Shown here in pieces: positions 46,655-57,023 of a stretch of DNA of 64,000 nt. Position numbers and translations under genes: made by a program. The first letter of the stretch is position 1; each line of letters begins with the position of its first letter. A model generated the notes under the pieces. It searched no databases. It saw only the letters and a list, made by a program, of their open reading frames with translations, and was not told where the DNA came from. Source of the stretch: Mycolicibacterium sp. 018/SC-01/001 (GTDB taxonomy: Bacteria > Actinomycetota > Actinomycetes > Mycobacteriales > Mycobacteriaceae); contig NZ_VKAA01000012.1 in assembly GCF_007096635.1 (NCBI RefSeq), forward strand, positions 1 through 64,000, given 5' to 3'.

Positions 46655-48085
46655 GTGGACGTCACCGTCGTCGGAAGCGGCCCGAACGGGCTGGCCGCCG
46701 CCGTCATCTGCGCGCGCGCCGGCCTCTCGGTCCGGGTGATCGAGGCGCAACCCACCGCCGGTGGTGGCGCGCGATCGGCGCCGGACCCGGAGTATCCGGG
46801 CGTCGTGCACGACATCTGCTCGGCCGTCCACCCACTCGGAGTGGCCTCGCCGTTCTTCGCCGAGTTCGACCTCGCCGCGCGCGGCGTGCAGCTGCGGACA
46901 CCCGAGATCTCGTATGCGAACCCGTTGCCGGATCGGCCCGCCGCGGTCGCCTATCGCTCGCTGGAACGCACCTGTGCAGAACTGGACGACGGCGCATCCT
47001 GGCGGCGGCTTTTCGGTCCGCTGACCGACCACGTCGACGGCGTGCTGGGGTTCTTCCTCGGCGACAAACGCTCGCTGCCACCGGATCTGGTGACCACCGT
47101 GCGCACCGGTCTGCGGGTGCTGGCGATGGGCAGCCCGGCGTGGAACCTGTTGCGCGGCGATGACGCTCGTGCGCTGTTCACCGGCGTTGGCACGCATGCG
47201 ATTTCGCCGATGCCCTCGCCTGTCAACAGCGGCGCGGGTCTGATGCTGGGCACCGTCGCACACACCGCAGGCTGGCCGGTGCCCGTCGGCGGCACCCAGG
47301 CGATCGCCGACGCCTTGATCGCCGACCTGAGGGCACACGGTGGTGAGCTGATTCTCGGCGAACCCGTCAGCTCACCCCCGGATGGGGTCGTCATCTGGGA
47401 CACCGCACCGACGGCACTGCTCGACATCTACGGCGACGCGGTGCCGGATCGGTACTCGAAAGCGTTGCGCCGCTACAGGTTCGGCCCCGGCGTGTGCAAA
47501 GTGGATTTCGTGCTGTCCGGCGAGATCCCCTGGCGCGACCCGCGTCTGGCGCAGGCGGGCACGCTGCACATGGGCGGTACGCGGGCGCACATGGCGCAGG
47601 CAGAACGCGACGTCGCTGCGGGCCGGCACGCCGAGCGGCCGATGACGCTGGCCGCGCTGCCGCATGTCGTCGACCCGTCCCGCATCGACGGACAGGGGCG
47701 CCGACCGCTGTGGACCTATGCCCACGTGCCGGCGAACTCGACGGCCGACCTGACCGACACGATCACCGGTCTTTTCGAGCACGCCGCCCCCGGCTTCCGC
47801 GATCTGGTGGTCGCTGCGCGATGTGTGCCTGCCGCGCGGATGGCCGACCACAACGCGAACTACGTGGGCGGCGACATCATCGTCGGTGGTGCGACGCTGT
47901 TCGCTGCTCTCGTCGGCCCCACGGCCCGGCTGAACCCGTGGACCACCCCGATTCCGAAGGCATACCTGTGCTCGTCGGCGACGCCGCCCGGCACCGGGGT
48001 GCACGGCATGGCCGGTTACTACGCGGCCCGCACGGTGCTTCGGCGGGAATTCGGTATCACCGCGATGCCGCGATTGTCGCCCTGA
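46655..48085 (+). CDS. FAD-dependent oxidoreductase (phytoene desaturase/CrtI-like)
   Basis: Flavoprotein of 476 residues similar to Rv2997. The dinucleotide-binding fold VTVVGSGPNGLAAAVICARAG begins at residue 3, and the C-terminal FAD motif is near GTGVHGMAGYYAARTVL. The substrate is unknown. The GTG at 46655 is exactly seven bases after a -10-like TGTAAT (46643-46648), which points to a leaderless mRNA; an in-frame GTG 18 bases earlier is less likely. Confidence 0.87.
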   Translation: MDVTVVGSGPNGLAAAVICARAGLSVRVIEAQPTAGGGARSAPDPEYPGVVHDICSAVHPLGVASPFFAEFDLAARGVQLRTPEISYANPLPDRPAAVAYRSLERTCAELDDGASWRRLFGPLTDHVDGVLGFFLGDKRSLPPDLVTTVRTGLRVLAMGSPAWNLLRGDDARALFTGVGTHAISPMPSPVNSGAGLMLGTVAHTAGWPVPVGGTQAIADALIADLRAHGGELILGEPVSSPPDGVVIWDTAPTALLDIYGDAVPDRYSKALRRYRFGPGVCKVDFVLSGEIPWRDPRLAQAGTLHMGGTRAHMAQAERDVAAGRHAERPMTLAALPHVVDPSRIDGQGRRPLWTYAHVPANSTADLTDTITGLFEHAAPGFRDLVVAARCVPAARMADHNANYVGGDIIVGGATLFAALVGPTARLNPWTTPIPKAYLCSSATPPGTGVHGMAGYYAARTVLRREFGITAMPRLSP

Positions 48086-48195
48086 GTCCGCCGGCGTCTG
48101 AACACCGCGGAAACAGGTAGTTCAATACTCAGGTGCGGGCCGTCGATCCGGCATAGTCTCCCCTCGTACCATTCGGGCAAATCGGGGAGAAACTT

Positions 48196-49785
48196 GTGTC
48201 CTTTTCAACATCTACCACCGGCGGACGGCATCGCCGTACCTCCACACCGACCAGAGCTGGTGTGATCGCCTGTGCGACAACGTCTATCGGCGCCCTGGTG
48301 GTCACGGGCGGCCTCGCCAGTGGACAGTGGCTGCCCGCTGCCCCGATAGTTGCGTCAGCAAATACAGCAACTTTCGGTCAGCCGCAGCAAGCATCGGCCG
48401 TGGTCCCGACCGCCGACCTCGCAGTGACACTGGCCGCTCTGACCAATACGACCAACCCTGGCGCGGCCGGGACCACGGTTGCGGCGCCGGGTGACACAAC
48501 CACTCCTGAGGTACCCGTCACCGGAGCACTGTCTGACTTCATTTCGGCGGCGGGGCTCCCGACCCCCCGGCATCTCCGCGTCGTCGAATCGAGCATCCTC
48601 GAATCGACCAACGACGTGCCACTGCAGAGGGCTCCCCGCGGCGACCGGCCCGACGACACCGCGGCTGACACCACACGAATCGCGTCGGCCACTCTCGCCG
48701 ATCCGGACGGTGTCACCGTCAAGTTCCTGTTCACGTTCACCAAGACCGCGGACGGGCTCACCGTGGTGGACCCGTTCGGAGTGATGTGGATCGGTAACGG
48801 CGCCGATGGCGTCGCACCGGGTGAGGCGGGCCAGAACGGCGGCTGGCTGATGGGTAACGGCGGTAACGGCGCGGACGGTCTCGACGGCACGGAGACCACC
48901 GGCCCGACCGCTGGCGGAAAAGGCGGAAACGGTGGCCTTTTCGGTGGCAATGGAGGCAACGGCGGCAAAGGAGGCGACGGCGGCACAGACATCTTCGGTG
49001 CGCCCCGCGCCGGGGCCGATGGCGGAGCCGGCGGAACTGGCGGCCGCTTCAAGGGTGACGGAGGTGACGGCGGAGACGGCGGCGCGGGCGGAGAAGCCGG
49101 AGCTCCTGGCAACCCCGGCGGCAACGGCGGCAACGGCGGTAACGGCGGAAATGCCGGCCTCCTATCAGGAAACGGCGGCGACGCCGGCGCCGGAGGTAAG
49201 GGCGGAGAAGGCTTCTTCGGCGCGGGAACCGCGGCCACCGCGGGCGGCAACGGCGGCAGTGGAGGTAGCGGTGGCTCCGGTGCCGCGTTCGGCGGTGACG
49301 GCGGTGACGGCGGCGCCGGCGGTACTGGCGGTGACGGCGGCCAGGGGAGCAGTAGTGGCGCTGCACCAAGGGCTGGCGCGAACGGCGCTGATGGCGGTGC
49401 GGGCGGAACTGGTGGCCGTGGAGGCGCAGCTGGCGGGAACGGAACCGGCGGCGACGGCGGCCTCGGCGGCGACGGCGGATTCGGCGGCGACGGCGGATCC
49501 GGGAATCTGACCAAACCCGGCGGCGACGGTGGCAGCGGCGGCGAGGGTGGTCACGGAGGGGATGGCGGTTCCGGTACGTCGCGGGGCGCAGACGGCCAGG
49601 GCGCGACGGGCGGCACTGGCGGCTTTGGCGGGACAGGCGGAAACGGCAACGCGGTGAATGGAAATGCCAGCGGTGGCAATCCCGGAACCGCGGGTACTAG
49701 CGGCAAGCGAGGTCAGTCCAACAGTGGCCGCGACGGTGGCTCTGGCGGCAGCGGTGGCTCTGGCGGCAGCGGCGGAGCAGCGTAG
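48196..49785 (+). CDS. PGRS-type glycine-rich exported protein lacking a PE domain
   Basis: Protein of 529 residues. Residues 20-56 form a signal or anchor helix (GVIACATTSIGALVVTGGLA, then APIVASANTA). A Thr/Ala-rich unique region (57-195) follows, then from about 199 to the end a PGRS-like array of GGxGGx units that opens with IGNGADGVAPGEAGQNGGWL. The PE_PGRS start motif and spacing are recognisable, but the 110-residue PE domain is replaced by a signal sequence. GTG at 48196 follows GGGGAG. Asp/Asn-rich Gly repeats may bind calcium. Function unknown. Confidence 0.85.
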   Translation: MSFSTSTTGGRHRRTSTPTRAGVIACATTSIGALVVTGGLASGQWLPAAPIVASANTATFGQPQQASAVVPTADLAVTLAALTNTTNPGAAGTTVAAPGDTTTPEVPVTGALSDFISAAGLPTPRHLRVVESSILESTNDVPLQRAPRGDRPDDTAADTTRIASATLADPDGVTVKFLFTFTKTADGLTVVDPFGVMWIGNGADGVAPGEAGQNGGWLMGNGGNGADGLDGTETTGPTAGGKGGNGGLFGGNGGNGGKGGDGGTDIFGAPRAGADGGAGGTGGRFKGDGGDGGDGGAGGEAGAPGNPGGNGGNGGNGGNAGLLSGNGGDAGAGGKGGEGFFGAGTAATAGGNGGSGGSGGSGAAFGGDGGDGGAGGTGGDGGQGSSSGAAPRAGANGADGGAGGTGGRGGAAGGNGTGGDGGLGGDGGFGGDGGSGNLTKPGGDGGSGGEGGHGGDGGSGTSRGADGQGATGGTGGFGGTGGNGNAVNGNASGGNPGTAGTSGKRGQSNSGRDGGSGGSGGSGGSGGAA

Positions 49786-49796
49786 GTCTGTCCGAA

Positions 49797-49837
49797 CGTG
49801 TGATCCCGGCTCGCCCGGCGCGAGCCGGGATCACACG
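49797..49837. terminator. Long terminator hairpin after the PGRS-type gene
   Basis: A perfect 18-bp stem (CGTGTGATCCCGGCTCGC) with a five-base loop starts 11 bases after the stop codon. No T-run follows. Confidence 0.75.
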
Positions 49838-50205
49838 GTCTCACCGGCGCCTGCGCGATCGGTGCCAGGTGCGCGGTGTCGCACCCGTCCGGGGAAATGA
49901 CGTGAGGACCGCCGTGGCCCGCTGGCCTCGCGTCCCGGCACGACGACGCAAAGGTCAACGGTGCACGGCCGGTCCCCGTTACCGGGGTTGCCCCTCACCC
50001 ACGGCGCCACCTTGACCCGACACCACGTCTGAGCTTCGTGCAACGGTTGCTCCGCACGGCCGTGGGTTCCTCTACTCCAGCACGAGTGTCAGCCGCATCG
50101 CGACTGGTGCGGTTGCCACGGCAGGAAGCGCGGCGACCGCGATCTGTTCGAGCGAGGTGGTGCCGAACACGATCTGAGCCGACCTCCGGTGCGTAGTCTC
50201 GCGTC
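49838..50205. other. Intergenic region without recognisable gene
   Basis: This part of the gap between the PGRS-type gene and wrbA contains only short frames without family resemblance. A small palindrome CCCCG-TTAC-CGGGG is near 49975. A wrbA promoter is expected close to 50200 but no clear consensus was found. Confidence 0.5.
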
Positions 50206-50802
50206 ATGACCAAGCTCGCAGTGATCTACTACTCGGCCACCGGACACGGCACCGCCATGGCCAACCGCGTCGCGGCCACAGCGGAATCGGCAGGCGCCGA
50301 GGTGCGCGTGCGCCACATCGCCGAGACCCGCGACCCGCAGTCCTTCGCGGAGAACCCCGCGTGGTCGGCGAATTACGAAGCGACCAAGGATCTTCCGGCT
50401 GCGACCGGTGACGACATCGTGTGGGCCGACGCGGTGATCTTCGGCTCCCCCACCCGCTTCGGCAACACCGCCTCGCAATTCCGGGCCTTCATCGATTCTC
50501 TCGGCGGCCTGTGGGCCCAGGGCAAGCTCGCCGACAAGATCTACGCCGGGTTCACGTCGTCGCAGACCGCCCACGGCGGCCAGGAAACGACGCTGTTGAC
50601 CCTCTACATCACGCTCATGCACTTCGGCGGGATCATCGTGGCGCCCGGCTACACCGACGGGGTGAAGTTCGCCGACGGGAACCCGTACGGGGTGGGCCAC
50701 GTGACGGGGCCCGAGAACCGCAACGAGCTCGACGAGGCCACACTCGCGGCACTCGACCACCTGGCACGGCGCGTCGTCAGCACCGCCGACCGACTGGCCT
50801 AG
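50206..50802 (+). CDS. wrbA: NAD(P)H:quinone oxidoreductase WrbA
   Basis: Tetrameric flavodoxin-like FMN enzyme that reduces quinones by two electrons, 198 residues. The FMN phosphate loop is YYSATGHGTAMANRVA; GSPTRFGNTASQFRAFID and FTSSQTAHGGQETTLL are family signatures. It protects against redox cycling. It is followed by a terminator hairpin and the convergent ilvC. Confidence 0.95.
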   Translation: MTKLAVIYYSATGHGTAMANRVAATAESAGAEVRVRHIAETRDPQSFAENPAWSANYEATKDLPAATGDDIVWADAVIFGSPTRFGNTASQFRAFIDSLGGLWAQGKLADKIYAGFTSSQTAHGGQETTLLTLYITLMHFGGIIVAPGYTDGVKFADGNPYGVGHVTGPENRNELDEATLAALDHLARRVVSTADRLA

Positions 50803-50810
50803 AAACACGA

Positions 50811-50844
50811 AAGTCGGTGCCGTTCTTTCGAACGGCACCGACTT
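50811..50844. terminator. Bidirectional terminator hairpin between wrbA and ilvC
   Basis: A perfect 15-bp stem (AAGTCGGTGCCGTTC) with loop TTTC lies between the convergent wrbA and ilvC stop codons. Confidence 0.8.
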
Positions 50845-50854
50845 CGCCGAAAAA

Positions 50855-52403
<1,549 letters not shown>

Positions 52404-52407
<4 letters not shown>

Positions 52408-54254
52408 GCGTGCCCCTCTTCGTTGTCGAACAGCGGGCGGATACCGCGCGCCGCTTGGATCTCGTCGTTGCTGGTGCCTGCGGCGACCATCGGCCACACC
52501 TGCGCGTCGGCGCCGACGACGAACTCGATGACCACCGGACGGTCGTTGATCTCACGCGCCTGGTTGATCACGTCGGCGACGTCCTCTTCGCGCTCACAAC
52601 GCAACGCGACACAGCCCAGCGCCTCGGACAGCTTCACGAAATCGGGGATGCGACGGGTGTGCGTGGCCAGATCGGTTTGGCTGTAGCGCTGTTCGTAGAA
52701 CAGCGTCTGCCACTGCCGCACCATGCCGAGGTTGCCGTTGTTGATCAGCGCGACTTTGATCGGGACGCCTTCGATGGCGCAGGTGGCCAGTTCCTGATTC
52801 GTCATCTGGAAGCAGCCGTCACCGTCGATGGCCCACACCTCGGTGTCGGGGCAGCCCATCTTGGCGCCCATCGCCGCGGGCACCGCGTAGCCCATCGTGC
52901 CCAGACCGCCGGAGTTCAGCCAGGTCTTCGGCTTTTCGTACTTGATGAACTGCGCAGCCCACATCTGGTGCTGGCCCACGCCGGCCACGTAGATCGCGTC
53001 GGGACCGGCGATCTTGCCCAGCGTCTCGATGACGTACTCGGGCGAGAGGCTGCCGTCGCTCTGCGGACCGTAGCTCAGCGGGTAGGTCGCCTGGATGCCG
53101 GCCAGGTACTCGCGCCAGTTGTCCAGCGACGTCGCGCCGAGCCCGCCCTCGCGCCGGAGGGCCTCGATCAGCTCGCTGATGACGGCCTTCACGTCGCCCA
53201 CGATCGGGACATCGGCGTGCCGGTTCTTACCGATCTCGGCGGGATCGATGTCGGCGTGGATCACCTTGGCCTCAGGCGCGAACGAGTCCAGCTTGCCGGT
53301 GACCCGGTCGTCGAAGCGGGTGCCGAGCGCGATGAGCAGATCGCTGCGCTGCAGCGCCGCCACCGCGGCCACCGTCCCGTGCATGCCGGGCATGCCGAGG
53401 TTCTGCGGGTGGCTGTCGGGGAACGCGCCGCGCGCCATCAGCGTGGTGACCACCGGGATGCCGGTCAGCTCGGCCAATTCCAGCAACTGCTCGGATGCCT
53501 CGCCGCGGATGATGCCGCCGCCCACGTAGAGGACCGGCTTGCGGGCGGCCGCGATCAGCTTGGCGGCCTCGCGGATCTGCCGGTTGTGCGGCTTGGTGTT
53601 CGGCTTGTAGCCGGGCAGTTCGAACTTGGGCGGCCAGCTGAACGTGCACTGCCCCTGCAGCACGTCCTTGGGGATGTCCACGAGCACCGGCCCGGGCCTA
53701 CCGGTGGAGGCGATGTGGAACGCCTCGGCGATGACGCGCGCGATGTCATCACCCTTGCGGACCAGGAAGTTGTGCTTGGTGACCGGCATCGTGATGCCGG
53801 AGATGTCGGCTTCCTGGAACGCGTCGGTCCCGATCAGCGCGCGGCCCACCTGGCCGGTGATGGCGACCACCGGGATCGAGTCCATGTAGGCGTCGGCCAG
53901 CGGAGTCACCAGGTTGGTGGCGCCCGGGCCCGAGGTCGCCATGCAGACGCCGACCCGGCCGGTGGCATGGGCGTACCCGCTGGCGGCGTGACCGCCGCCC
54001 TGCTCGTGCCGGACCAGCACGTGGCGCAGCTTCACCGAGTCGTAGAGCGGGTCGTAGACGGGCAGCACCGCACCGCCGGGGATGCCGAAGATGACGTCGA
54101 CGTCCAGTTCCTCGAGGGCACGGATGACGGCTTGTGCGCCGGTGAGCTCAACTGGCGCAACCTTTTTGGGCTGCGACGGGGTAGGTGCGGCGATGCGAGT
54201 CCCGTTCGCCGGGGTCGCCGGCTGCTCGGGTGCTCGCGTGGTGGGTGCGCTCAC
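52404..54254 (-). CDS. ilvB: Acetolactate synthase large (catalytic) subunit
   Basis: Thiamine diphosphate and FAD enzyme making acetolactate and acetohydroxybutyrate, 616 residues. The catalytic Glu is in [15 protein letters not shown], the ThDP motif is [19 protein letters not shown] with [12 protein letters not shown], and the FAD domain lies between. The first 35 residues are a variable tail. GTG at 54254 follows AGAGGA. Expression is governed by the attenuator upstream. Confidence 0.96.
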
Positions 54255-54312
54255 GGTGTCCTCTTGTCCTGTTCTGGCTCTGTCGATCTTCTCAAATCGG
54301 TGCTGGGGCAAC

Positions 54313-54347
54313 AAAAAACCCCCGTCAGCCGGGAGGCTGAGCGAGGG
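54313..54347 (-). terminator. Attenuator (rho-independent terminator) before ilvB
   Basis: On the minus strand a GC-rich stem (CCCTCG-C-TCAGCC pairing with GGCTGACGGGGG, loop TCCC, one bulged C) is followed by six T. It lies between the leader peptide and ilvB and is the only hairpin in the window with a true T-run of this length. Confidence 0.85.
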
Positions 54348-54410
54348 TTGCGCGTCGATGCGGTGGTGCTATGCCCGGGCCAGGGCTAGCGCGGCATCAA
54401 CGCGCAACCC
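54345..54410 (-). promoter_or_regulatory. Leader-RNA hairpin of the ilvBNC attenuator
   Basis: Seventeen bases within the leader-peptide gene (54394-54410) pair with 54345-54361; there is one G-U pair and no mismatch. The 5' arm begins right after the Val-Val-Ile codons, and the 3' arm touches the terminator stem by three bases. A ribosome stalled on those codons would block this hairpin. Confidence 0.75.
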
Positions 54411-54440
54411 AATTACTACGAGCGAACCCGGGATCTGCAT
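54369..54440 (-). CDS. ilvB leader peptide
   Basis: 23-residue peptide MQIPGSLVVIGLRVDAALAL followed by ARA and a TAG stop. It carries the run Leu-Val-Val-Ile at codons 7-10 plus further Leu and Val, the amino acids made by the operon. The ATG follows GGGAG closely and is only a few bases after the predicted transcript start. Its codons overlap the 5' arm of the attenuator hairpin. Branched-chain attenuation of ilvBNC is known in Corynebacterium. Confidence 0.8.
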   Translation of the reverse strand: MQIPGSLVVIGLRVDAALALARA

Positions 54441-54448
54441 AGCTCCCG

Positions 54449-54478
54449 ACGGTAGCCCGCCCACCGGACTTCGGTCAA
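54449..54478 (-). promoter_or_regulatory. ilvBNC promoter
   Basis: On the minus strand TTGACC and TACCGT are separated by 18 bases. Transcription would start one to three bases before the leader-peptide ATG. Confidence 0.65.
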
Positions 54479-54512
54479 ATTCGGCACCCCGGCGGGATGG
54501 GATGATGGGGCC

Positions 54513-54905
54513 ATGGCTTCCACCGCGTCGTCGCCCGCCCCGGTCGTGATCCGCATCTCCCCGATGGCGCATCTCGCCGTCGTGCTGTTCGCGCTGGCGC
54601 TGCTGTCGATCGTGTTCGCCGGGCCCGGCTGGTTCGCGCTGCTGCTGCTGATCCCCGTGGCGATGTCCGTCGCGATCGCGCGCTACCGCACGGTCGCCGA
54701 CCGCGACACCGTGACCGCGCGCACCCTGTTCGGCCAGCAGACGATGCGCTGGGAGGACATCGACGGGCTGCGGTTCGGCAGGAAGGCCTGGGCCCTGGCG
54801 CGGCGCTCCGACGGCAGCGAGACGTCGCTGCCCGCGGTCACGTTCGCGAGCTTGCCCGTGCTGACGGCGGCCAGCGGCGGCCGCGTGCCCAATCCGTACG
54901 ACTGA
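54513..54905 (+). CDS. cfp6: PH-domain membrane protein, CFP6-like low molecular weight antigen
   Basis: Protein of 130 residues: two close hydrophobic helices (about 18-55, LAVVLFALALLSIVFAG and WFALLLLIPVAMSVAI), then a short bacterial PH-like domain with RYRTVADRDTVTARTLFGQQTMRWEDIDGLRF split over its strands. It corresponds to Rv3004. Function unknown; divergent from the ilv operon. Confidence 0.87.
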   Translation: MASTASSPAPVVIRISPMAHLAVVLFALALLSIVFAGPGWFALLLLIPVAMSVAIARYRTVADRDTVTARTLFGQQTMRWEDIDGLRFGRKAWALARRSDGSETSLPAVTFASLPVLTAASGGRVPNPYD

Positions 54906-54919
54906 CCTCAGGACTGGCG

Positions 54920-55753
54920 TCAGGCGAGCGGGTTCGCGCCGTTGAGCAGCACCCAGATCGCCACGCCGGCGCCGATACCCAGGACCAGCGCCGCGAAGGA
55001 GCCGATGAAGGGTCGCCGAGCCCACCCCCGTCCGGCGTCGAGTCCGTAGCGGCCGGGTCCGGTGAGGATGATCGCTGCGACCGCGGCGACGAGCACGACC
55101 TGGTACTCGTGACCGTCGGTGAGGAAGGACGCCAATCGCGCGTCGTTGTGCGCTGCGAGCGCCTCCGCCAGTACCGCGTTGATCAGGTAGGCCAGCGCAC
55201 CCGCGGCCGCCACCGGGGTGAACAGTCCCAGCACCAGCAGGATGCCGGCCGCGACCTCGCCGCCGGCGGCGACGTAGCTCAGGATGTCGGCGTACCGGAA
55301 CCCGGCGTCGGCGACGTAGTCGCGGAATCCGCCCAGCCCGGGACCGCCCCACAGCCCGAACAGATTCTGCAGGCCGTGCGCGACCAGCAGGACGCCGACC
55401 GCGACCCGCAACACCAACAGGCCGAGGTCCTGGGTGCCGCGGCGATCCCGCTCGCGGTGCTCGTCGGGCACGCCGACCTCGGCAGGTGCGGCTCCCGTCG
55501 ACCCGTACGCGCCGGCGCCCAGACCGCTGCCCGGATGCACATACGGCAGCGGCTCGGCGTCGTTCAGCAGCCCGAACGGCTGCTGATCAGCGGGTTTGGC
55601 GGTGTCGTAGCGTGGGATCGCGGTCGTCTCGAAGTCGCCGCCGTAGTGCGCCGATGGCAGATCGTCCTCGGGGTCCACCAGCCGCGCCGACGCGGGCCTG
55701 CCACCCGAGTCGTCGGGCCGCTGCCAAGGCTGTGAGTCATGCGGGCTGGTCAC
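54920..55753 (-). CDS. DoxX-family membrane protein
   Basis: Protein of 277 residues. The first 105 residues are hydrophilic and Pro/Asp-rich, followed by a DoxX core of four helices (LLVLRVAVGVLLVAHGLQNL; GGEVAAGILLVLGLFTPVAAAG; and two more) and a fifth near the C-terminus. In M. tuberculosis the Rv3005c homologue forms a membrane oxidoreductase complex with SodA and SseA. GTG at 55753 is the likely start; its ribosome binding site is weak. Confidence 0.86.
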   Translation of the reverse strand: MTSPHDSQPWQRPDDSGGRPASARLVDPEDDLPSAHYGGDFETTAIPRYDTAKPADQQPFGLLNDAEPLPYVHPGSGLGAGAYGSTGAAPAEVGVPDEHRERDRRGTQDLGLLVLRVAVGVLLVAHGLQNLFGLWGGPGLGGFRDYVADAGFRYADILSYVAAGGEVAAGILLVLGLFTPVAAAGALAYLINAVLAEALAAHNDARLASFLTDGHEYQVVLVAAVAAIILTGPGRYGLDAGRGWARRPFIGSFAALVLGIGAGVAIWVLLNGANPLA

Positions 55754-55901
55754 ACGTGCCAGGGTAAGTGCTGCCCAGGTCGTGGCCGGGAATTCGCCCG
55801 GCGCGCCCGACCAGTGTTTTTCGCTGGAATTCCCCGGTGGCGACCAGCTCGGCCGCAGGCGCCGTGGCGAGTACCGCTCAACGATCCGTAATCTGGCTCG
55901 C

Positions 55902-57023
55902 ATGAGTCGACAGCGGTCGTTGCGGGCAGCCGCGGTGGTGGCCAGTGCAGCACTGCTGGGCATCACCGGCTGTGCGCGTTTCGACTCCGCCCAGTCGCAG
56001 CCGTTCACCACCCAGCCGCAGATGGCGCCGGGACCGACGTCGACGCCGACTCCCCCGCCGCCGCTACCCGCTCAGCCGTTCCCCAAGCAGTGCCCCGCGC
56101 AGGGCGTGATGCAGGGCTGCCTGGAGAGCACCAGCGGGCTCATCATGCTGCCCGACAGCCAGTCGGCGCTGGTCGCCGAACGGGTGACCGGCGCCGTCAA
56201 ACAGGTCGCCACACGGGCCGAGCCGTTCGTCAAGATGACCATCCCGGTCGACGGCAGCGGCGACGGCGGGTTGATGGACATCGTGCAGTCCCCCACCTAC
56301 CAGCAGGACCGGCTGACCTACGCCTACATCAGCACCCCGACCGACAACCGGGTGGTGCGCATCGCCGACGGCGACGTGCCCAAGCCCATCCTGACCGGGA
56401 TCCCCAAGGGCGCCACCGGCAACAGCGGGTCGCTGGTCTTCACCAGCCCGACCACGCTGATGGTGCAGACCGGGGACGCCGGCGACCCCGCACTCGCGGC
56501 CGATCCGAATTCGATGGCGGGCAAGCTGCTGCGCATCGAGCAGCCCACCACGGTCAATCAGGCGCCCACCACGACGGCGCTGTCGGGCCTGGGGCCCGGC
56601 GGCGGGATGTGCATCGACCCGTCCGACGAGTCCCTCTACGTCACCGACCGCACACCCACCGCCGACCGGCTGCAGCGCATCACCAAGGACTCGAAGGTGT
56701 CGACGGTGTGGACCTGGCCGGACCGCCCCGGCGTGGCCGGCTGCGCCGCGCTCGACGGCACCGTGCTGGTGAACCTCGTCAACACCAAGCAGACCGTTGC
56801 GGTGCGGATGGCCCCCGATACCGGGGCGGTGACCGGCGAGCCAGAGGTCGTGCGCCAGGACCAGCACGGTCACGCCTGGGCGTTGCAGGTCGCCCCCGAC
56901 GGCAACATCTGGGGCGCCACGGTCAACAAGACCTCCGGGGACGCGCAAAAGCTCGACGACGTCGTGTTCCCGCTGTTCCCGCAGGGTGGCGGCTTCCCGC
57001 GGGCCAACGACGAGAAGACCTAA
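55902..57023 (+). CDS. lppZ: Lipoprotein LppZ-like, beta-propeller
   Basis: Exported lipoprotein of 373 residues. The signal peptide ends in lipobox ITGC (LLGITGCARF), followed by a Pro/Thr-rich linker and a glucose/sorbosone-dehydrogenase-like beta-propeller (LMDIVQSPTYQQDRLTYAYI; LGPGGGMCIDPSDESLYVTD). It corresponds to Rv3006. A TAATCT -10 at 55889-55894 ends seven bases before the ATG, so the mRNA is probably leaderless. Its end overlaps the convergent kinase gene by four bases. Confidence 0.88.
   Translation: MSRQRSLRAAAVVASAALLGITGCARFDSAQSQPFTTQPQMAPGPTSTPTPPPPLPAQPFPKQCPAQGVMQGCLESTSGLIMLPDSQSALVAERVTGAVKQVATRAEPFVKMTIPVDGSGDGGLMDIVQSPTYQQDRLTYAYISTPTDNRVVRIADGDVPKPILTGIPKGATGNSGSLVFTSPTTLMVQTGDAGDPALAADPNSMAGKLLRIEQPTTVNQAPTTTALSGLGPGGGMCIDPSDESLYVTDRTPTADRLQRITKDSKVSTVWTWPDRPGVAGCAALDGTVLVNLVNTKQTVAVRMAPDTGAVTGEPEVVRQDQHGHAWALQVAPDGNIWGATVNKTSGDAQKLDDVVFPLFPQGGGFPRANDEKT

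Noticed and set aside
48378..49514. Minus-strand proline-rich frame opposite the PGRS-type gene
   Set aside because: The PPSPPxPP pattern is simply the complement of GGxGGx repeats; no start signal or family support.
48830..49785. Short GGCGGC-type repeats that could be mistaken for a CRISPR or satellite array
   Set aside because: The repeats keep a reading frame, vary in length and encode the PGRS glycine array; there are no unique spacers.
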